Shown: piece after piece, positions 40,440 through 50,617 of the stretch
Position numbering within the stretch: position 1 is the first letter of the stretch
How the letters are laid out: each line of letters begins with the position of its first letter
Assembly (NCBI RefSeq): GCF_001522585.2
Contig: NZ_CP013373.1
Location: 1,054,001 to 1,118,000 of the forward strand
DNA length: 64,000 nucleotides
Reading direction: 5' to 3'
From: Burkholderia sp. NRF60-BP8
Lineage (GTDB): Bacteria > Pseudomonadota > Gammaproteobacteria > Burkholderiales > Burkholderiaceae
Notes under the pieces: generated by a model
The model's database searches: none
Told to the model about the DNA's origin: nothing
The model's input: the letters and a program-made list of their open reading frames with translations, nothing else
Translations under genes and position numbers: made by a program

Positions 40440-41591
40440 TCAAGGTGCCGCATAGGTCACGCGGTAGATCGCGCCGGCGTAATCGTCGCTGACGAGCAGC
40501 GAGCCGTCCGGTAGCGGCAATACATCGGCCGGGCGTCCCCATACGGTGCCGTCGGGCCGCAGCCAGCCCGTGATGAACGGTGTTTGTCGAGCGTGGCTGC
40601 CGTCCGCCGAGACGACTACGCGCATCACGCGGTAGCCGACCTTCGTGCTGCGGTTCCATGAGCCGTGCTCGGCAATGAAAACATTATTTCGATACGACGC
40701 CGGAAACATCGCCCCGGTATAGAAGCGCATCCCGAGCGCCGCGACGTGCGCGCCGAGTTTCAGGACGGGCGGCACATAACGGCGGCAGACGTCGACGCCG
40801 CCGAATTCGGGGTCGGGCGTATCGCCGCCGTGACAGTATGGAAAGCCGAAGTCGAGGCCGGTGCGCGGCGCACGGTTCAGCTTGTCGTCGGGTACGTCGT
40901 CGCCCATCATGTCGCGCCCGTTGTCGGTGAACCACAGCTCGCCCGAGTCAGGGTGCCATGCAAAGCCGACCGTATTGCGTATGCCGCGAGCCACCACTTC
41001 ACGCCCGCTGCCGTCGGCGTTCATCCGCGCGATGATCGCGTAGCGGTCGCGATCGGCGAGGCAGACGTTGCACGGCGCGCCGACGGGCACGTACAGCTTG
41101 CCGTCGGGGCCGAACGCGATGAATTTCCAGCCGTGATGATGGTCGGTCGGCAGCGCGTCGGTCACGACGACGGGCGCGGGCGGTCGGGCGAGCCGGTCGT
41201 CGATACGATCGAGGCGCAGGATGCGCGAGACGGCGGATATATAGAGGGCGCCGTCGCGATAGGCGACGCCGACGGGCAGGTCGAGCCCGGACGCGATGAC
41301 GTAGTGTGCGCTGATCCGGCCCTCGTGCATCGCGAACGCATGGACGTGGCCGTCTCGCGTGCCGACATACAGAATGCCGCGCGGCGACCACGCCATTTCG
41401 CGCGCGGCCGGTACGGCGTCGGTCAGCACGCTCACATGGAAGCCGGGCGGCACGACGAGTTCGTTCACCGGCAGCGCGGCAAACGCCGGTGCGGGCGCGA
41501 CGCAGGCAAGGCCGGCAAGCAGCGCCGCCAATTGGCGCTGCACGCGGCGCATCGGGGTGGCGCGAAGGGGCGGCATGGCGGTCGGGAGCAT
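40440..41591 (-). CDS. Exported PQQ-type sugar (L-sorbosone) dehydrogenase-like protein
   Basis: A periplasmic six-bladed beta-propeller protein (383 residues) of the GDH/L-sorbosone dehydrogenase family. A signal peptide ends at APAFA-A (about residue 38). Blade motifs include GILYVGTRDGHVHAF, HHHGWKFIAFGPDGKLYV and LWFTDNGRDMMGDD, the last typical of the PQQ/sugar site. ATG codons at 41591, 41576 and 41552 are possible; the latter two give a shorter signal peptide. The true sugar substrate and PQQ use are not shown by the sequence. Confidence 0.83.
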   Translation of the reverse strand: MLPTAMPPLRATPMRRVQRQLAALLAGLACVAPAPAFAALPVNELVVPPGFHVSVLTDAVPAAREMAWSPRGILYVGTRDGHVHAFAMHEGRISAHYVIASGLDLPVGVAYRDGALYISAVSRILRLDRIDDRLARPPAPVVVTDALPTDHHHGWKFIAFGPDGKLYVPVGAPCNVCLADRDRYAIIARMNADGSGREVVARGIRNTVGFAWHPDSGELWFTDNGRDMMGDDVPDDKLNRAPRTGLDFGFPYCHGGDTPDPEFGGVDVCRRYVPPVLKLGAHVAALGMRFYTGAMFPASYRNNVFIAEHGSWNRSTKVGYRVMRVVVSADGSHARQTPFITGWLRPDGTVWGRPADVLPLPDGSLLVSDDYAGAIYRVTYAAP

Positions 41592-41653
41592 CCTCGGTAC
41601 GACGATTGTAGGCCCGGCTGGCGGGCCGTCCGCGGATTTTTACGCGTAAGTGT

Positions 41654-41682
41654 TTGTTGTACCTCTGGTTTCCGGCTATAAT
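41654..41682 (+). promoter_or_regulatory. Sigma70 promoter of the rpsP operon
   Basis: TTGTTG and a perfect TATAAT are separated by 17 bases. Transcription should start near 41689, giving a leader of about 40 bases before rpsP. Confidence 0.75.
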
Positions 41683-41728
41683 CGCGTGTTTCAGTAGTTT
41701 CGAACCCGGTTTTCCCGAAGGACATCAT

Positions 41729-41983
41729 ATGGTTATCATCCGTCTGGCTCGTGGCGGCTCGAAGAAGCGCCCGTTCTACAACATCGTCGCTACCGATTCG
41801 CGCAACCGTCGTGACGGCCGCTTCATCGAGCGCGTCGGCTTCTACAACCCGGTCGCCACGAAGGGCGAATCGCTGCGTATCGCTCAGGATCGCCTGACGT
41901 ACTGGCAAGGCGTTGGCGCGCAACTGTCGCCGACCGTCCAGCGTCTCGTGAAGGAAGCGCAAAAGGCGCAACCGGCTGCCTAA
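41729..41983 (+). CDS. rpsP: 30S ribosomal protein S16
   Basis: Small-subunit protein of 84 residues, beginning [25 protein letters not shown], the S16 signature. GAAGGA precedes the ATG. First gene of the conserved rpsP-rimM-trmD-rplS operon. Confidence 0.97.
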
Positions 41984-42025
41984 CGTGGCACGGTGTGCCG
42001 GTCGTGCCGGCTGTGAGGTGCATTG

Positions 42026-42703
42026 ATGGCGGGTCACGATTCCGGTAATGCAAGGCGCGGGCGTGCGTCATTCGGCGCATTCGTCCGCAAGCCGGTCGAG
42101 CGCGACACGGTCGCGAACGCCGGTCAGGCTGCCGAACAGGGCGGCCCCGAAGCGACGCAAGCCTGGCCCGACGATGCCGTCGAGGTCGGGGCGGTAGTCG
42201 ACGCCTACGGCCTGAAGGGCTGGGTCAAGGTGGCGACGCATGCCGATAACGGTCGCGGTGGCGACGCGCTGCTCAGCGCGCGTCGCTGGTGGCTGGAACG
42301 CGGTGCGGAGCGGCTTTCCGTCCGCATCATGCAGTCGAAGACGCACAGCGACACTGTCGTTGCGCAACCCGCGGGTGTCGGCGACCGCGATGCTGCGCTG
42401 TCCATGCGCGGCTTTCGCGTGTTCGTGCGCCGGGAAGATTTCCCGGCACTGGCCGCGGACGAATTCTATTGGGTCGACCTGATCGGCCTCGATGTCGTCA
42501 ACGAGCAATCGGTGGCGCTCGGGAAGGTGAGCGGGATGATCGACAACGGCGTGCATTCGATCATGCGCGTCGAGTATCCGGCAACCGGCAAAGACGGTCG
42601 GCCGACCACCGACGAGCGGTTGATTCCGTTCGTCGGCGTCTACGTCAAAACGGTGGATCAGGCGGCGCGTCGCATCGTCGTCGACTGGGAAGCCGATTAC
42701 TGA
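42026..42703 (+). CDS. rimM: Ribosome maturation factor RimM
   Basis: 16S rRNA processing protein (225 residues) that binds S19 during 30S assembly. The RimM barrel begins at about residue 52 ([18 protein letters not shown]) and the PRC-barrel domain covers about 140-225 ([12 protein letters not shown]). The first 50 residues are an extra polar stretch not present in E. coli RimM. GAGGTG lies six bases before the ATG at 42026; the TTG at 42023 is not needed. One base separates its stop from trmD. Confidence 0.94.
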   Translation: MAGHDSGNARRGRASFGAFVRKPVERDTVANAGQAAEQGGPEATQAWPDDAVEVGAVVDAYGLKGWVKVATHADNGRGGDALLSARRWWLERGAERLSVRIMQSKTHSDTVVAQPAGVGDRDAALSMRGFRVFVRREDFPALAADEFYWVDLIGLDVVNEQSVALGKVSGMIDNGVHSIMRVEYPATGKDGRPTTDERLIPFVGVYVKTVDQAARRIVVDWEADY

Positions 42704-42704
42704 A

Positions 42705-43499
42705 ATGAACCAGGTTACCGAGAGCGCGGTGCAGTTCGACGTCGTCACGCTCTTTCCCGAGATGTTCCGCGCACTGACCGACTGGGGAATCACCAGCCGG
42801 GCCGTCAAGCAGGGGCGCTTCGGGCTGCGCACCTGGAACCCGCGTGATTTCACGACGGACAACTACCGCACGGTCGACGATCGTCCGTACGGCGGCGGTC
42901 CGGGCATGGTGATGCTGGCCAGGCCGCTCGAAGCCGCGATCGACGCCGCGAAAGCGGCGCAGGCGGAGCAGGGCATCGCGAGCACGCGTGTCGTGATGAT
43001 GTCGCCGCAAGGCGCGCCGCTCACGCATGATCGTGCGGTGCGGATGGCGCAGGAGCCCGGCGTCGTCGTGCTGTGCGGTCGCTACGAAGCGATCGATCAG
43101 CGCCTGCTCGACCGTTGCGTCGACGAGGAAATCAGCCTCGGCGATTTCGTGCTGTCGGGCGGCGAACTGCCGGCGATGGCGATGATGGATGCGGTCGTGC
43201 GGTTGCTGCCCGGCGTGCTGAACGATTCGCTGTCGGCCGTACAGGACAGCTTCGCCGACGGTCTGCTCGATTGCCCGCACTACACGCGCCCCGAGGAATA
43301 CGCCGGCGTGCGCGTGCCGGACGTGCTGCTCGGCGGGCATCATGCCGAGATCGAGCGGTGGCGGCGCCAGGAAGCATTGAGGAATACGTTGCGGAAGCGG
43401 CCGGACCTGATCGTCCGGGCGCGCCGCGAGAAGTTGTTGAGCCGCGCCGACGAGGCGTGGCTCGCGAACCTCGCACGCGAAGCGAAGGACGCCTCCTGA
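42705..43499 (+). CDS. trmD: tRNA (guanine-37-N1)-methyltransferase
   Basis: SPOUT methyltransferase (264 residues) making m1G37 in tRNAs with G36. The family segments [32 protein letters not shown] and [14 protein letters not shown] (the trefoil-knot SAM site) are clear, with [12 protein letters not shown] in the C-terminal part. The start follows the rimM stop by a single base. Confidence 0.97.
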   Translation: MNQVTESAVQFDVVTLFPEMFRALTDWGITSRAVKQGRFGLRTWNPRDFTTDNYRTVDDRPYGGGPGMVMLARPLEAAIDAAKAAQAEQGIASTRVVMMSPQGAPLTHDRAVRMAQEPGVVVLCGRYEAIDQRLLDRCVDEEISLGDFVLSGGELPAMAMMDAVVRLLPGVLNDSLSAVQDSFADGLLDCPHYTRPEEYAGVRVPDVLLGGHHAEIERWRRQEALRNTLRKRPDLIVRARREKLLSRADEAWLANLAREAKDAS

Positions 43500-43631
43500 G
43501 GCGGCTGCGCGAGCGGGAATTGGCGGTGCCGTACATGCGTGTGCGGCGCCTGATGTGAATCCATCCTCTATCGGGGCCAAGCCTGGAAGCAGGCGGGTTG
43601 AACGCCGACACGATGGCATAAGGAGTCAGTA

Positions 43632-44024
43632 ATGAATCTGATCGCAAAACTTGAGCAGGAAGAAATCGAGCGCGCGCTCGCCGGCAAGACGATCCCCGAT
43701 TTCGCCCCGGGCGACACGGTGATTGTGAACGTGAACGTGGTTGAAGGTAACCGCAAGCGCGTTCAGGCTTACGAAGGCGTCGTGATCGCGATTCGCAATC
43801 GTGGTCTGAACTCGAACTTCATCGTCCGCAAGATCTCGTCGGGCGAAGGCGTCGAGCGTACGTTCCAGACGTACTCGCCGCTGCTGGCAAGCATCGTCGT
43901 GAAGCGTCGCGGCGATGTGCGTCGTGCGAAGCTGTACTACCTGCGCGAGCGTTCGGGCAAGTCGGCTCGTATCAAGGAAAAGCTGGTGTCGAAGGATCGC
44001 GCCGCAGCAGCTTCCCAAGAGTAA
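43632..44024 (+). CDS. rplS: 50S ribosomal protein L19
   Basis: Large-subunit protein of 130 residues at the 30S/50S interface. [19 protein letters not shown] and [13 protein letters not shown] are family signatures. AAGGAG precedes the ATG. Last gene of the operon, 132 bases after trmD and followed by a strong terminator. Confidence 0.97.
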   Translation: MNLIAKLEQEEIERALAGKTIPDFAPGDTVIVNVNVVEGNRKRVQAYEGVVIAIRNRGLNSNFIVRKISSGEGVERTFQTYSPLLASIVVKRRGDVRRAKLYYLRERSGKSARIKEKLVSKDRAAAASQE

Positions 44025-44035
44025 GAGCTGTAAGG

Positions 44036-44062
44036 AAAAAGCACCCAACCGGGTGCTTTTTT
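44036..44062 (+). terminator. Terminator of the rpsP operon
   Basis: A-run, GCACCC/GGGTGC stem with AACC loop, then six T residues, twelve bases after the rplS stop. Confidence 0.92.
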
Positions 44063-44111
44063 CATTCTGGCGCGACAATATGCTCGATACGACACGAACC
44101 CGAGAGCCCCA

Positions 44112-44798
44112 TTGAATCGCCGCCCCATCATCGATCCCGAAGTATTGCCGGTCGAAGGCACCGGCGCCGGCCTGCCTGTCATCGATTCCAGGCTGATGAC
44201 GCCGCCCGGCCTGCGCGAACGGTTCGCGCGCACGCTCGAATGGAGCGTCGAACCCGGCGAGGCGAGGCTGCAGGAAGGCGTCGATCCCCGTAGCGCGGCC
44301 GTCCTCATGCCGCTCGTCGTCCGCGAGTCGGGCCTCACCGTACTGCTGACGCAGCGCGCCGATCACCTGAACGACCACGCCGGACAGATCAGCTTTCCCG
44401 GCGGCCGTCGCGAGCCGTTCGACCGCGACGCGACCGCCACCGCGTTGCGCGAGGCGAAGGAGGAGATCGGGCTGGCCGCCGAACGCGTCGAGATTCTCGG
44501 TGCGCTGCCCGACTACCTGACCGGCACGGGGTTCTGCGTGACGCCGGTGGTCGGCCTCGTGCATCCGCCGTTCACCGTGCAGGCCGACACGTTCGAAGTT
44601 GCCGAGATTTTCGAGGTGCCGCTCGCGTTCGTGATGAACCCCGCGAACCATCAGGTGCGCGTGTTCCGATGGGAGGGCGGCGAGCGTCGTTTTTTTGCCA
44701 TGCCCTATCCGAATGGCAAACCGGACGGCCATTACTTCATCTGGGGTGCAACTGCCGCCATGTTTCGCAATTTGTATCGCTTCTTGGCCGCCGGCTAG
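44112..44798 (+). CDS. Nudix CoA pyrophosphatase
   Basis: A 228-residue Nudix hydrolase of the CoA diphosphatase type. The UPF0035 motif LLTQRADHLNDHAGQISFPGG (about 77-97) is followed by the Nudix helix REAKEEIGL (117-125). It probably splits CoA to phosphopantetheine and 3',5'-ADP. No ATG is available near the beginning; the listed start is TTG with GAGAG upstream, and the next ATG (28 codons in) would still keep the catalytic domain. Confidence 0.85.
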   Translation: MNRRPIIDPEVLPVEGTGAGLPVIDSRLMTPPGLRERFARTLEWSVEPGEARLQEGVDPRSAAVLMPLVVRESGLTVLLTQRADHLNDHAGQISFPGGRREPFDRDATATALREAKEEIGLAAERVEILGALPDYLTGTGFCVTPVVGLVHPPFTVQADTFEVAEIFEVPLAFVMNPANHQVRVFRWEGGERRFFAMPYPNGKPDGHYFIWGATAAMFRNLYRFLAAG

Positions 44799-44919
44799 GC
44801 GGGCGCGCCGGCCGGCGCGCGCGACCGGCTGCCCGGCGACCGCGCCGCGCAGCCATGCGCGACTGACGCTGTGCTATCGTTATGCAAAAAATGACATAAC
44901 TCCGAAGACGGCGCCACGC

Positions 44920-45858
44920 ATGACTTTCTTTTCGGTTCTCCTCGCCCTCATCATCGAACAGGTCCGCGCGTTGTCGCCGAGCAATCCGGTGTTCGCGCTG
45001 TTCCAGTTTCATGCGGAAACCGTCGCGCATGGCCTCGACGCCGGCAAGCAGAAGCACGGAATCCTCGCCTGGCTCGCGGTCGTGCTGCCGTGGGTACTGG
45101 TCGTCGCGCTGATCTATTTCCTGCTGTACAAGGTGAGCTTCGTGCTCGCGTTTCTGTGGAACGTCGCCGTCGTGTATTTCACGCTCGGCTTCCGCCAGTT
45201 CAGCCACTACTTCACCGATATCCATCTCGCGCTCAACAACGACGACGTGCCGCGCGCGCGTGAAATCCTGCACGAGTGGACGGGTATCGACACGGTCGAC
45301 ATGCCGGTCGGCGAAATCGTCCGTCATACGCTGATCCACGCGGTCGTCGCGTCGCATCGCCACGTCTTCGGCGTGTTCTTCTGGTACGTGCTGCCGCTCG
45401 GTCCGGCGGGCGCCGTGCTGTACCGGATTTCCGAATACCTCGCGCGCAGCTGGTCGACGCCGGGCGACGACCGCACGGCTGCCTTCTCGACGTTCGCGCA
45501 GCGCGCGTTCTTCGTGATCGACTGGATTCCGTCCCGGCTGACGGCGCTCGGCTTCGCGATCGTCGGCAATTTCGAGGATGCGATCTACGCGTGGCGCAAC
45601 CATACGCGCCAGTGGCCCGACCCGAACGACGGCGTGCTGCTGGCCGCCGGCAGCGGGGCGCTCGGCGCGCGTCTCGCCGGGCCGCTCGCGGAGCCGTCGA
45701 GCCTCGATGCGCTGGCGGTCGGCGACAGCGGTCCGTTGACGGTCGGTGACGATTGCACGCCGCGCACGCTGCAGTCGGCGGTCGGCCTCGTGTGGCGCGC
45801 GGTGATCCTGTGGATGATCCTGTTGCTGATGCTGACGCTGGCGGTCTGGGTATCGTGA
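44920..45858 (+). CDS. CobD/CbiB/AmpE-family membrane protein
   Basis: A 312-residue integral membrane protein with an N-terminal helix (2-17), two helices at about 48-85, another near 150-165 and a C-terminal helix (289-311). It belongs to the family containing cobalamin synthesis protein CbiB and the AmpE sensor-like protein; DVPRAREILHEWTG is the recognisable cytoplasmic loop. No cobalamin gene is near, so an AmpE-like or other envelope role is as likely as a role in B12 synthesis. The ATG at 44920 is preferred over the longer frame that overlaps the Nudix gene. Confidence 0.8.
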   Translation: MTFFSVLLALIIEQVRALSPSNPVFALFQFHAETVAHGLDAGKQKHGILAWLAVVLPWVLVVALIYFLLYKVSFVLAFLWNVAVVYFTLGFRQFSHYFTDIHLALNNDDVPRAREILHEWTGIDTVDMPVGEIVRHTLIHAVVASHRHVFGVFFWYVLPLGPAGAVLYRISEYLARSWSTPGDDRTAAFSTFAQRAFFVIDWIPSRLTALGFAIVGNFEDAIYAWRNHTRQWPDPNDGVLLAAGSGALGARLAGPLAEPSSLDALAVGDSGPLTVGDDCTPRTLQSAVGLVWRAVILWMILLLMLTLAVWVS

Positions 45859-45935
45859 CGCGCTAGCCCGGCGCCCGACGAAATGAACAGGCCGGCTTGA
45901 TGCCGGCCTTTTCGCTGTGGGTCGGCGCAGTGCGT

Positions 45936-46253
45936 TCAGTCGTCGCGCGGATCGCGCACGGCGCCGCATTGCCAGCACGCGGTGAATTGCGCTTCGAGCG
46001 CTTCGCCGCACTGCCGGCAGCGCCAGGGTGCGGCACCGGCCGACGGGCCGTGCGATGCGGCATCGAGGAGCCGGCGGGCGAGCGCGTCGTCGCGTTCGTC
46101 GTCGAGCCACAGTTCGGGCGTGCACGCATCGGCGGGCAGGCCGCCGAGCGCGCCGGTCGCGTAGCAGTTGTGCAGTTCGCAACCGATGCCGGCCACCTGG
46201 AGCACGTTGGCCCAATGCTGCGCGGTCGCGAGGTCGGGTGCCTTGAAACGCAT
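45936..46253 (-). CDS. DUF2007 zinc-ribbon protein
   Basis: A 105-residue cytoplasmic protein. Residues 1-68 resemble DUF2007 (putative signal-transducing fold; FKAPDLATAQHWANVLQVAGI), and the C-terminus is a zinc ribbon with Cys79, Cys82, Cys93 and Cys96. Function is unknown. It is 64 bases downstream of rsgA and on the same strand, probably cotranscribed with it. Confidence 0.82.
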   Translation of the reverse strand: MRFKAPDLATAQHWANVLQVAGIGCELHNCYATGALGGLPADACTPELWLDDERDDALARRLLDAASHGPSAGAAPWRCRQCGEALEAQFTACWQCGAVRDPRDD

Positions 46254-46317
46254 CGCCGCTCCTGTCGATGAAGGCCGGCCCGTCTGGCGCCGGCCGGCCG
46301 TCGCACACGTCGCGCGA

Positions 46318-47259
46318 TCAGCGGACGATCTGGCTCGCCTCGTGCACGAGCTGCGCGTACAGCGCATGCCGGGACGGCGCGATGCGGCCGTCGGCGACGG
46401 CTTCGAGGATCGCGCAGCCCGGCTCGTGCAGATGATGACAATTATAGAAACGGCAGTCCGCGAGCAGCGGCCGGAATTCCGGAAACGCACGCTCGAGGCG
46501 GCCTTCGGTCAGGTGGTAGAGGCCGAATTCCTGGAAGCCCGGCGAATCGATCAGTGCACCGCCGCCTTCCAGCGGGTACAGGCGCGTGAACGTCGTCGTG
46601 TGACGGCCGCTGTTGAGCGCGGCCGAAATCTCGCGGGTCGCGGCTTCGGCGTCGGGCACGAGCAGGTTCACGAGCGTCGACTTGCCCATCCCCGACTGGC
46701 CGAGCAGGATCGTCGAATGGCCGGCGAGGTGCGGCATCAGTTGCGCGCGCGCGTCGTCCGGCGCGCCTTTCACCGACAGCTCGAGCACGTCGTAGCCGAG
46801 CGCGCGGTACGGCGCGAGGCGTTCGCGCGCGACCGGCAGCGCGGCCTCCACGTCGATCTTGTTCAGCACGACGAGCGGCTTCAACTCGTTCGCTTCGGCG
46901 GCGATCAGCGCGCGGCCGAGCAGATCCTCGCTGAAATAGGGCTCGGTCGCGAGCACGATCAGCAGTTGGTCGAGGTTCGCCGCGAACAGCTTCGACTTGA
47001 ACTGGTCGGAGCGGTACAGCAGGTTACGCCGTTCGCCGATCTCCACGATCACGCCCTGGTCGGCCGACGCGAGTTCGTACGCGACGCGGTCGCCGACCGC
47101 GACGTCGCTCTTCTTGCCGCGCGGGAAGCATTGCAGCATCGGGCCGCCGTCGTCGGGGGCGACGATGTAGTGGCGGCCGTGCGCCGCGATCACGCGGCCT
47201 TCGGCCCGTTGCGCGCCCGATGCGCGCGGGGCCGGCTTGCGGGAGGTCGGCCGGCTCAT
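46318..47259 (-). CDS. rsgA: Ribosome small-subunit GTPase RsgA
   Basis: Circularly permuted GTPase (313 residues) that helps late 30S maturation. An N-terminal OB fold is followed by the permuted GTPase order: G4 NKID (133-136), then G1 GQSGMGKST (187-195) and G3 DSPG (238-241). A C-terminal zinc site uses Cys269, Cys274, His276 and Cys282. The ATG overlaps the stop of the upstream protease gene as ATGA. Confidence 0.95.
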   Translation of the reverse strand: MSRPTSRKPAPRASGAQRAEGRVIAAHGRHYIVAPDDGGPMLQCFPRGKKSDVAVGDRVAYELASADQGVIVEIGERRNLLYRSDQFKSKLFAANLDQLLIVLATEPYFSEDLLGRALIAAEANELKPLVVLNKIDVEAALPVARERLAPYRALGYDVLELSVKGAPDDARAQLMPHLAGHSTILLGQSGMGKSTLVNLLVPDAEAATREISAALNSGRHTTTFTRLYPLEGGGALIDSPGFQEFGLYHLTEGRLERAFPEFRPLLADCRFYNCHHLHEPGCAILEAVADGRIAPSRHALYAQLVHEASQIVR

Positions 47260-48515
47260 GCGTGCTGCAGCAGGCGGTCGATCCGCTGCGACGCAGGCGG
47301 ATGCGAGTAGTAGAAGGCCGTGTAGACGGGGTCGGGCGTCAGCGTCGACGCGTTGTCTTCATAGAGTTTCACGAGCGCGCTGACGAGATCCTGCGCGTCG
47401 GTCTGGCTGGCCGCGAACGCGTCGGCCTCGAATTCGTGCTTGCGCGACGTGAGGCTGCTGAACGGCGTCGCGAAGAACAGGAATACCGGAATCGCGAGGA
47501 AGAACAGGACGAGCGCGGCGCCCGCGTTGCTGGTGTCGAGCGACGGCGTGACGCCGAGCCCCGTATAGAACCACGTGCGTTGGGCGAGCCAGCCGAGCAG
47601 CGCGAGCAGCACGAGGCTCAGCACGAACGACACGAGCATCCGCTTCATCACGTGGCGGCGCTTGAAGTGGCCGAGCTCGTGCGCGAGCACGGCTTCGATC
47701 TCCTGGCCGGACAGGCGCGCGAGCAGCGTATCGAAGAACACGATCCGCTTGGATGCGCCGAAGCCCGTGAAATACGCGTTACCGTGCGCGGAGCGGCGGC
47801 TGCCGTCCATGACGAACAGGCCCTTCGCTGCGAAGCCGCAGCGCTTCATCAGCGACTCGATGCGCGCGCGCAGCGCGTCGTCCTTCAGCGGTTCGAACTT
47901 GTTGAAGAGCGGTGCGATGAAGGTCGGGTAGATCAGCAGCACGAGCATCTGGAACGCGACCCACACGATCCAGGTCCACAGCCACCACAGGCTGCCGGCC
48001 TGGTTCATCAGCCACAGCACGACGAACAGCAGCGGCAGGCCGAGCGCGGCGCCGAGCAGCGAATTCTTCAGCATGTCGGTGAAGAACAGCCGCTTCGTCA
48101 TCCGGTTGAAGCCGAAACGCTGCTCGATCCCGAACTGGCGGTAATACTCGAACGGGACGTCGATCACGCTCATGATCACGAGCACCGCGGCGACCAGCGC
48201 GACCTGCTGCCCGTAGCCGCGGCCGAGCCAGCCGGTCAGCAGCGTGTCGAGCGCACCGACGCCGCCGAGCAGCGTGAGGCCGACCAGCACGGCCGCGCTG
48301 ACGACGATCTCGAGCATCGTGAGCCGGGTGCGCTCGACCGTATAGTCGGCCGCGCGCTGGTGGGCGTTCAGCGGGATGGTGGCGCTGAATTGCGCGGGCA
48401 CGCCGTTGCGGTGCGCGGCGACGAAGCGGATCTGCCGCGACGCGAGCCACAGCTTGGTGACGACCATCGCGAGTACGGCGATCGCGAACAGCAGGGTGAA
48501 CGAAAAGGGTGACAT
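47256..48515 (-). CDS. M48-family (Ste24/CaaX-like) membrane metalloprotease
   Basis: Integral membrane zinc protease of 419 residues. The catalytic HELGH is at 279-283 and several transmembrane helices lie at about 4-24, 66-82, 104-122 and 145-185. The layout (N-terminal M48_N domain followed by the protease domain) is that of Ste24-type CaaX proteases. Its bacterial substrate is unknown, with envelope protein quality control a reasonable guess. A TTG at 48527 would extend by four residues; ATG at 48515 is preferred. It overlaps rsgA by four bases. Confidence 0.9.
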   Translation of the reverse strand: MSPFSFTLLFAIAVLAMVVTKLWLASRQIRFVAAHRNGVPAQFSATIPLNAHQRAADYTVERTRLTMLEIVVSAAVLVGLTLLGGVGALDTLLTGWLGRGYGQQVALVAAVLVIMSVIDVPFEYYRQFGIEQRFGFNRMTKRLFFTDMLKNSLLGAALGLPLLFVVLWLMNQAGSLWWLWTWIVWVAFQMLVLLIYPTFIAPLFNKFEPLKDDALRARIESLMKRCGFAAKGLFVMDGSRRSAHGNAYFTGFGASKRIVFFDTLLARLSGQEIEAVLAHELGHFKRRHVMKRMLVSFVLSLVLLALLGWLAQRTWFYTGLGVTPSLDTSNAGAALVLFFLAIPVFLFFATPFSSLTSRKHEFEADAFAASQTDAQDLVSALVKLYEDNASTLTPDPVYTAFYYSHPPASQRIDRLLQHA

Positions 48516-48640
48516 CGAAGGCGCCAAAGGGTTCTATGCGAGAATTATATGTTCTTGCGGACCGGCCCCGCTGATGCGATGCCGGCCGCCCGGGCGGCGC
48601 CGCGTCGGCGCGCCCGGTCCGCCATTTTCCAGGATGAATC

Positions 48641-49261
48641 ATGACCGATACCGCCGCTTCCGCCAGCCAGCCCGCGCTCGTGCGCAACGAGTTGAACCTC
48701 GTCTGGCTCGACATGGAGATGACGGGCCTCGACCCGGAAAACGACCGCATCATCGAGATCGCGGTCGTCGTGACCAATTCCACGCTCGACGTTGCCGTCG
48801 AGGGCCCGGTGTTCGCGATTCACCAGAGCGACGAGACGCTCGCGAAGATGGACGACTGGAACAAGTCGACGCATGGCCGCTCGGGGCTGATCGACCGCGT
48901 GCGCGCATCGACCGTGACCGAGGCGGAAGCCGCCGCGCAACTGCAGGCGTTCCTCGCGCAGTACGTGTCGCCGGGCAAGTCGCCGATGTGCGGCAACTCG
49001 ATTTGCCAGGACCGCCGCTTCATGGCGCGCTGGATGCCGGAATTCGAGCGGTTCTTCCACTACCGCAACCTCGACGTCAGCACGCTCAAGGAGTTGTGCC
49101 GCCGCTGGCAGCCCGCCATCTACAAGGGTTTCCAGAAGCGGGCGATGCACACCGCGCTCGCCGACATCCACGAGTCGATCGACGAGCTGAAGTACTATCG
49201 CGAGCATTTCCTGATTCCGGCCGCATCGGCGCCGGCAGGCGATTCCGTGCCGGCCGCCTGA
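48641..49261 (+). CDS. orn: Oligoribonuclease
   Basis: DEDDh 3'-5' exonuclease (206 residues) that degrades 2-5-mers, including pGpG from c-di-GMP breakdown. The first catalytic pair is Asp24/Glu26 in [10 protein letters not shown], and [21 protein letters not shown] (about 168-188) is the family's C-terminal motif. It is divergent from the protease-rsgA pair, across 125 bases. Confidence 0.96.
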   Translation: MTDTAASASQPALVRNELNLVWLDMEMTGLDPENDRIIEIAVVVTNSTLDVAVEGPVFAIHQSDETLAKMDDWNKSTHGRSGLIDRVRASTVTEAEAAAQLQAFLAQYVSPGKSPMCGNSICQDRRFMARWMPEFERFFHYRNLDVSTLKELCRRWQPAIYKGFQKRAMHTALADIHESIDELKYYREHFLIPAASAPAGDSVPAA

Positions 49262-49295
49262 GCGGGTCGGCACGCGCGCGGCGCTCGAGCCACGT

Positions 49296-49904
49296 TCAGC
49301 GCCGCGCGCTTTTCGGCCGGAACGCCGCGACCACCGCGGCGTCGGTCTCGATATACGGGCCGCCGATCAGGTCGATGCAGTAGGGCACCGCGGCGAAGAT
49401 GCCGGGCACGGTCGATTTGCCGTCGGCATCGCGCAGCCCTTCCAGCGTCTCGCGGATCGACTTCGGCTGGCCCGGCAGGTTGATGATCAGCGCCGCATGG
49501 TCGGCCGTTTCGCGGATCACCGCGACCTGCCGCGACAGGATCGCGGTCGGCACGAAATTCAGGCTGATCTGCCGCATCTGTTCGCCGAATCCCGGCATTT
49601 CCTTCGTCGCCACGGCCAGCGTGGCTTCCGGCGTCACGTCGCGGCGCGCGGGACCGGTGCCGCCCGTCGTCAGCACGAGGTCGCAGCCGGCGACGTCGAC
49701 CAGTTCGGTCAGCGTGGCCGAGATCGTCGGCGCGTCGTCCTGGATCAGGCGTGTTTGCGCGCGCCACGGCGAGACGAGCGCACCGGCGAGCCATTCCTGC
49801 AGCGCCGGAATGCCCTTGTCCTCGTAGACGCCCGTACTCGCGCGGTCGCTGATCGACACGAGGCCGACCACGAGCTCGTCCGGATGGTTAGGCTTCGTCG
49901 TCAT
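49296..49904 (-). CDS. mogA: Molybdopterin adenylyltransferase
   Basis: MogA/MoaB-fold enzyme (202 residues) activating molybdopterin with ATP before molybdenum insertion. Family motifs are [13 protein letters not shown] (about 14-26) and [17 protein letters not shown] (about 80-96). The ATG at 49904 has GGAGA at suitable spacing and lies inside the end of darP (17-base overlap). Its product serves molybdoenzymes such as the formate dehydrogenase at the left end of the window. Confidence 0.93.
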   Translation of the reverse strand: MTTKPNHPDELVVGLVSISDRASTGVYEDKGIPALQEWLAGALVSPWRAQTRLIQDDAPTISATLTELVDVAGCDLVLTTGGTGPARRDVTPEATLAVATKEMPGFGEQMRQISLNFVPTAILSRQVAVIRETADHAALIINLPGQPKSIRETLEGLRDADGKSTVPGIFAAVPYCIDLIGGPYIETDAAVVAAFRPKSARR

Positions 49905-50490
49905 GGTCGTCTCCGGCGTCGTCGCCCGCTTCGTCATCGCCGCCGGGCGCGCCGCTCGCGGTCTTGATCCATTGGAACAGCTCGCGGAAATAGCGCGGCG
50001 GCTTGCCTTGCTGGGCTTCCTTGCGCGCGTTGCGGATCAGCGTGCGGCCTTCCTGGATGTCGGCGTCGGGGTGCTGGCGCAGGAATTCGGTCAGCGCGTC
50101 GTCGCTCGCGAGCAGTTGCTCGCGCGTGCGCTCGATCCAGTGCAGGCGGGCCGTCGCGGCCTTGTTCACGCCGCGTTGCGCGTCGAGCGCGGTGCGCAGC
50201 GCGGCCGTTTCGTCGTCGGTCAGCGAGCGCATCACGCGGCCGACGTACTGGAGCTGGCGGCGCTTGCCTTCGTGATCGGTGATCCGGCGGGCCTCGCGCA
50301 CGGCGTCCGCGAGATCTTCGGGCATCGGCATGCGCTTGAGCGCGTCCTTCGGCAGGTCGACGAGCGCCTGGCCGAGTTCCTGCAGCGCGTGCATTTCGCG
50401 TTTCAACTGGGATTTGCTGGGGCGATCGTAGCCATTGTCGTCGTCCTCGACGGCATGTTCGATCGGCTGGATTCGGGTTTTGCGTGTCAT
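49888..50490 (-). CDS. darP: Ribosome biogenesis factor DarP (YjgA)
   Basis: A 200-residue protein of the DarP/YjgA (DUF615) family, involved in 50S assembly. [22 protein letters not shown] near the N-terminus and [13 protein letters not shown] near the C-terminus are the family signatures. The C-terminus carries a highly acidic tail of about 18 residues ([17 protein letters not shown]) encoded partly in the overlap with mogA. ATG at 50490 is listed; 50499 would add three residues. Confidence 0.9.
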   Translation of the reverse strand: MTRKTRIQPIEHAVEDDDNGYDRPSKSQLKREMHALQELGQALVDLPKDALKRMPMPEDLADAVREARRITDHEGKRRQLQYVGRVMRSLTDDETAALRTALDAQRGVNKAATARLHWIERTREQLLASDDALTEFLRQHPDADIQEGRTLIRNARKEAQQGKPPRYFRELFQWIKTASGAPGGDDEAGDDAGDDHDDEA

Positions 50491-50617
50491 GGGCCGCATT
50501 GTATCGCGGCGCGGATACCCCAAGCTTGTCTGTGTCCGGCCCCGGACCTTGCTATGATCGCGGGATACGCAACATTTTGACCATGCGGGCGCCCGCCCGC
50601 CACCGGATACCAAGACG

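Noticed and set aside
43500..43631. Possible small gene between trmD and rplS
   Set aside because: The short frame ends soon after trmD and has no ribosome site; the gap is more likely an mRNA leader for rplS.
46168..48512. Plus-strand frames opposite rsgA and the M48 protease
   Set aside because: Both minus-strand genes have complete catalytic motifs in tandem with an ATGA overlap; the opposite frames show only Arg/Glu/His-rich shadow sequence.
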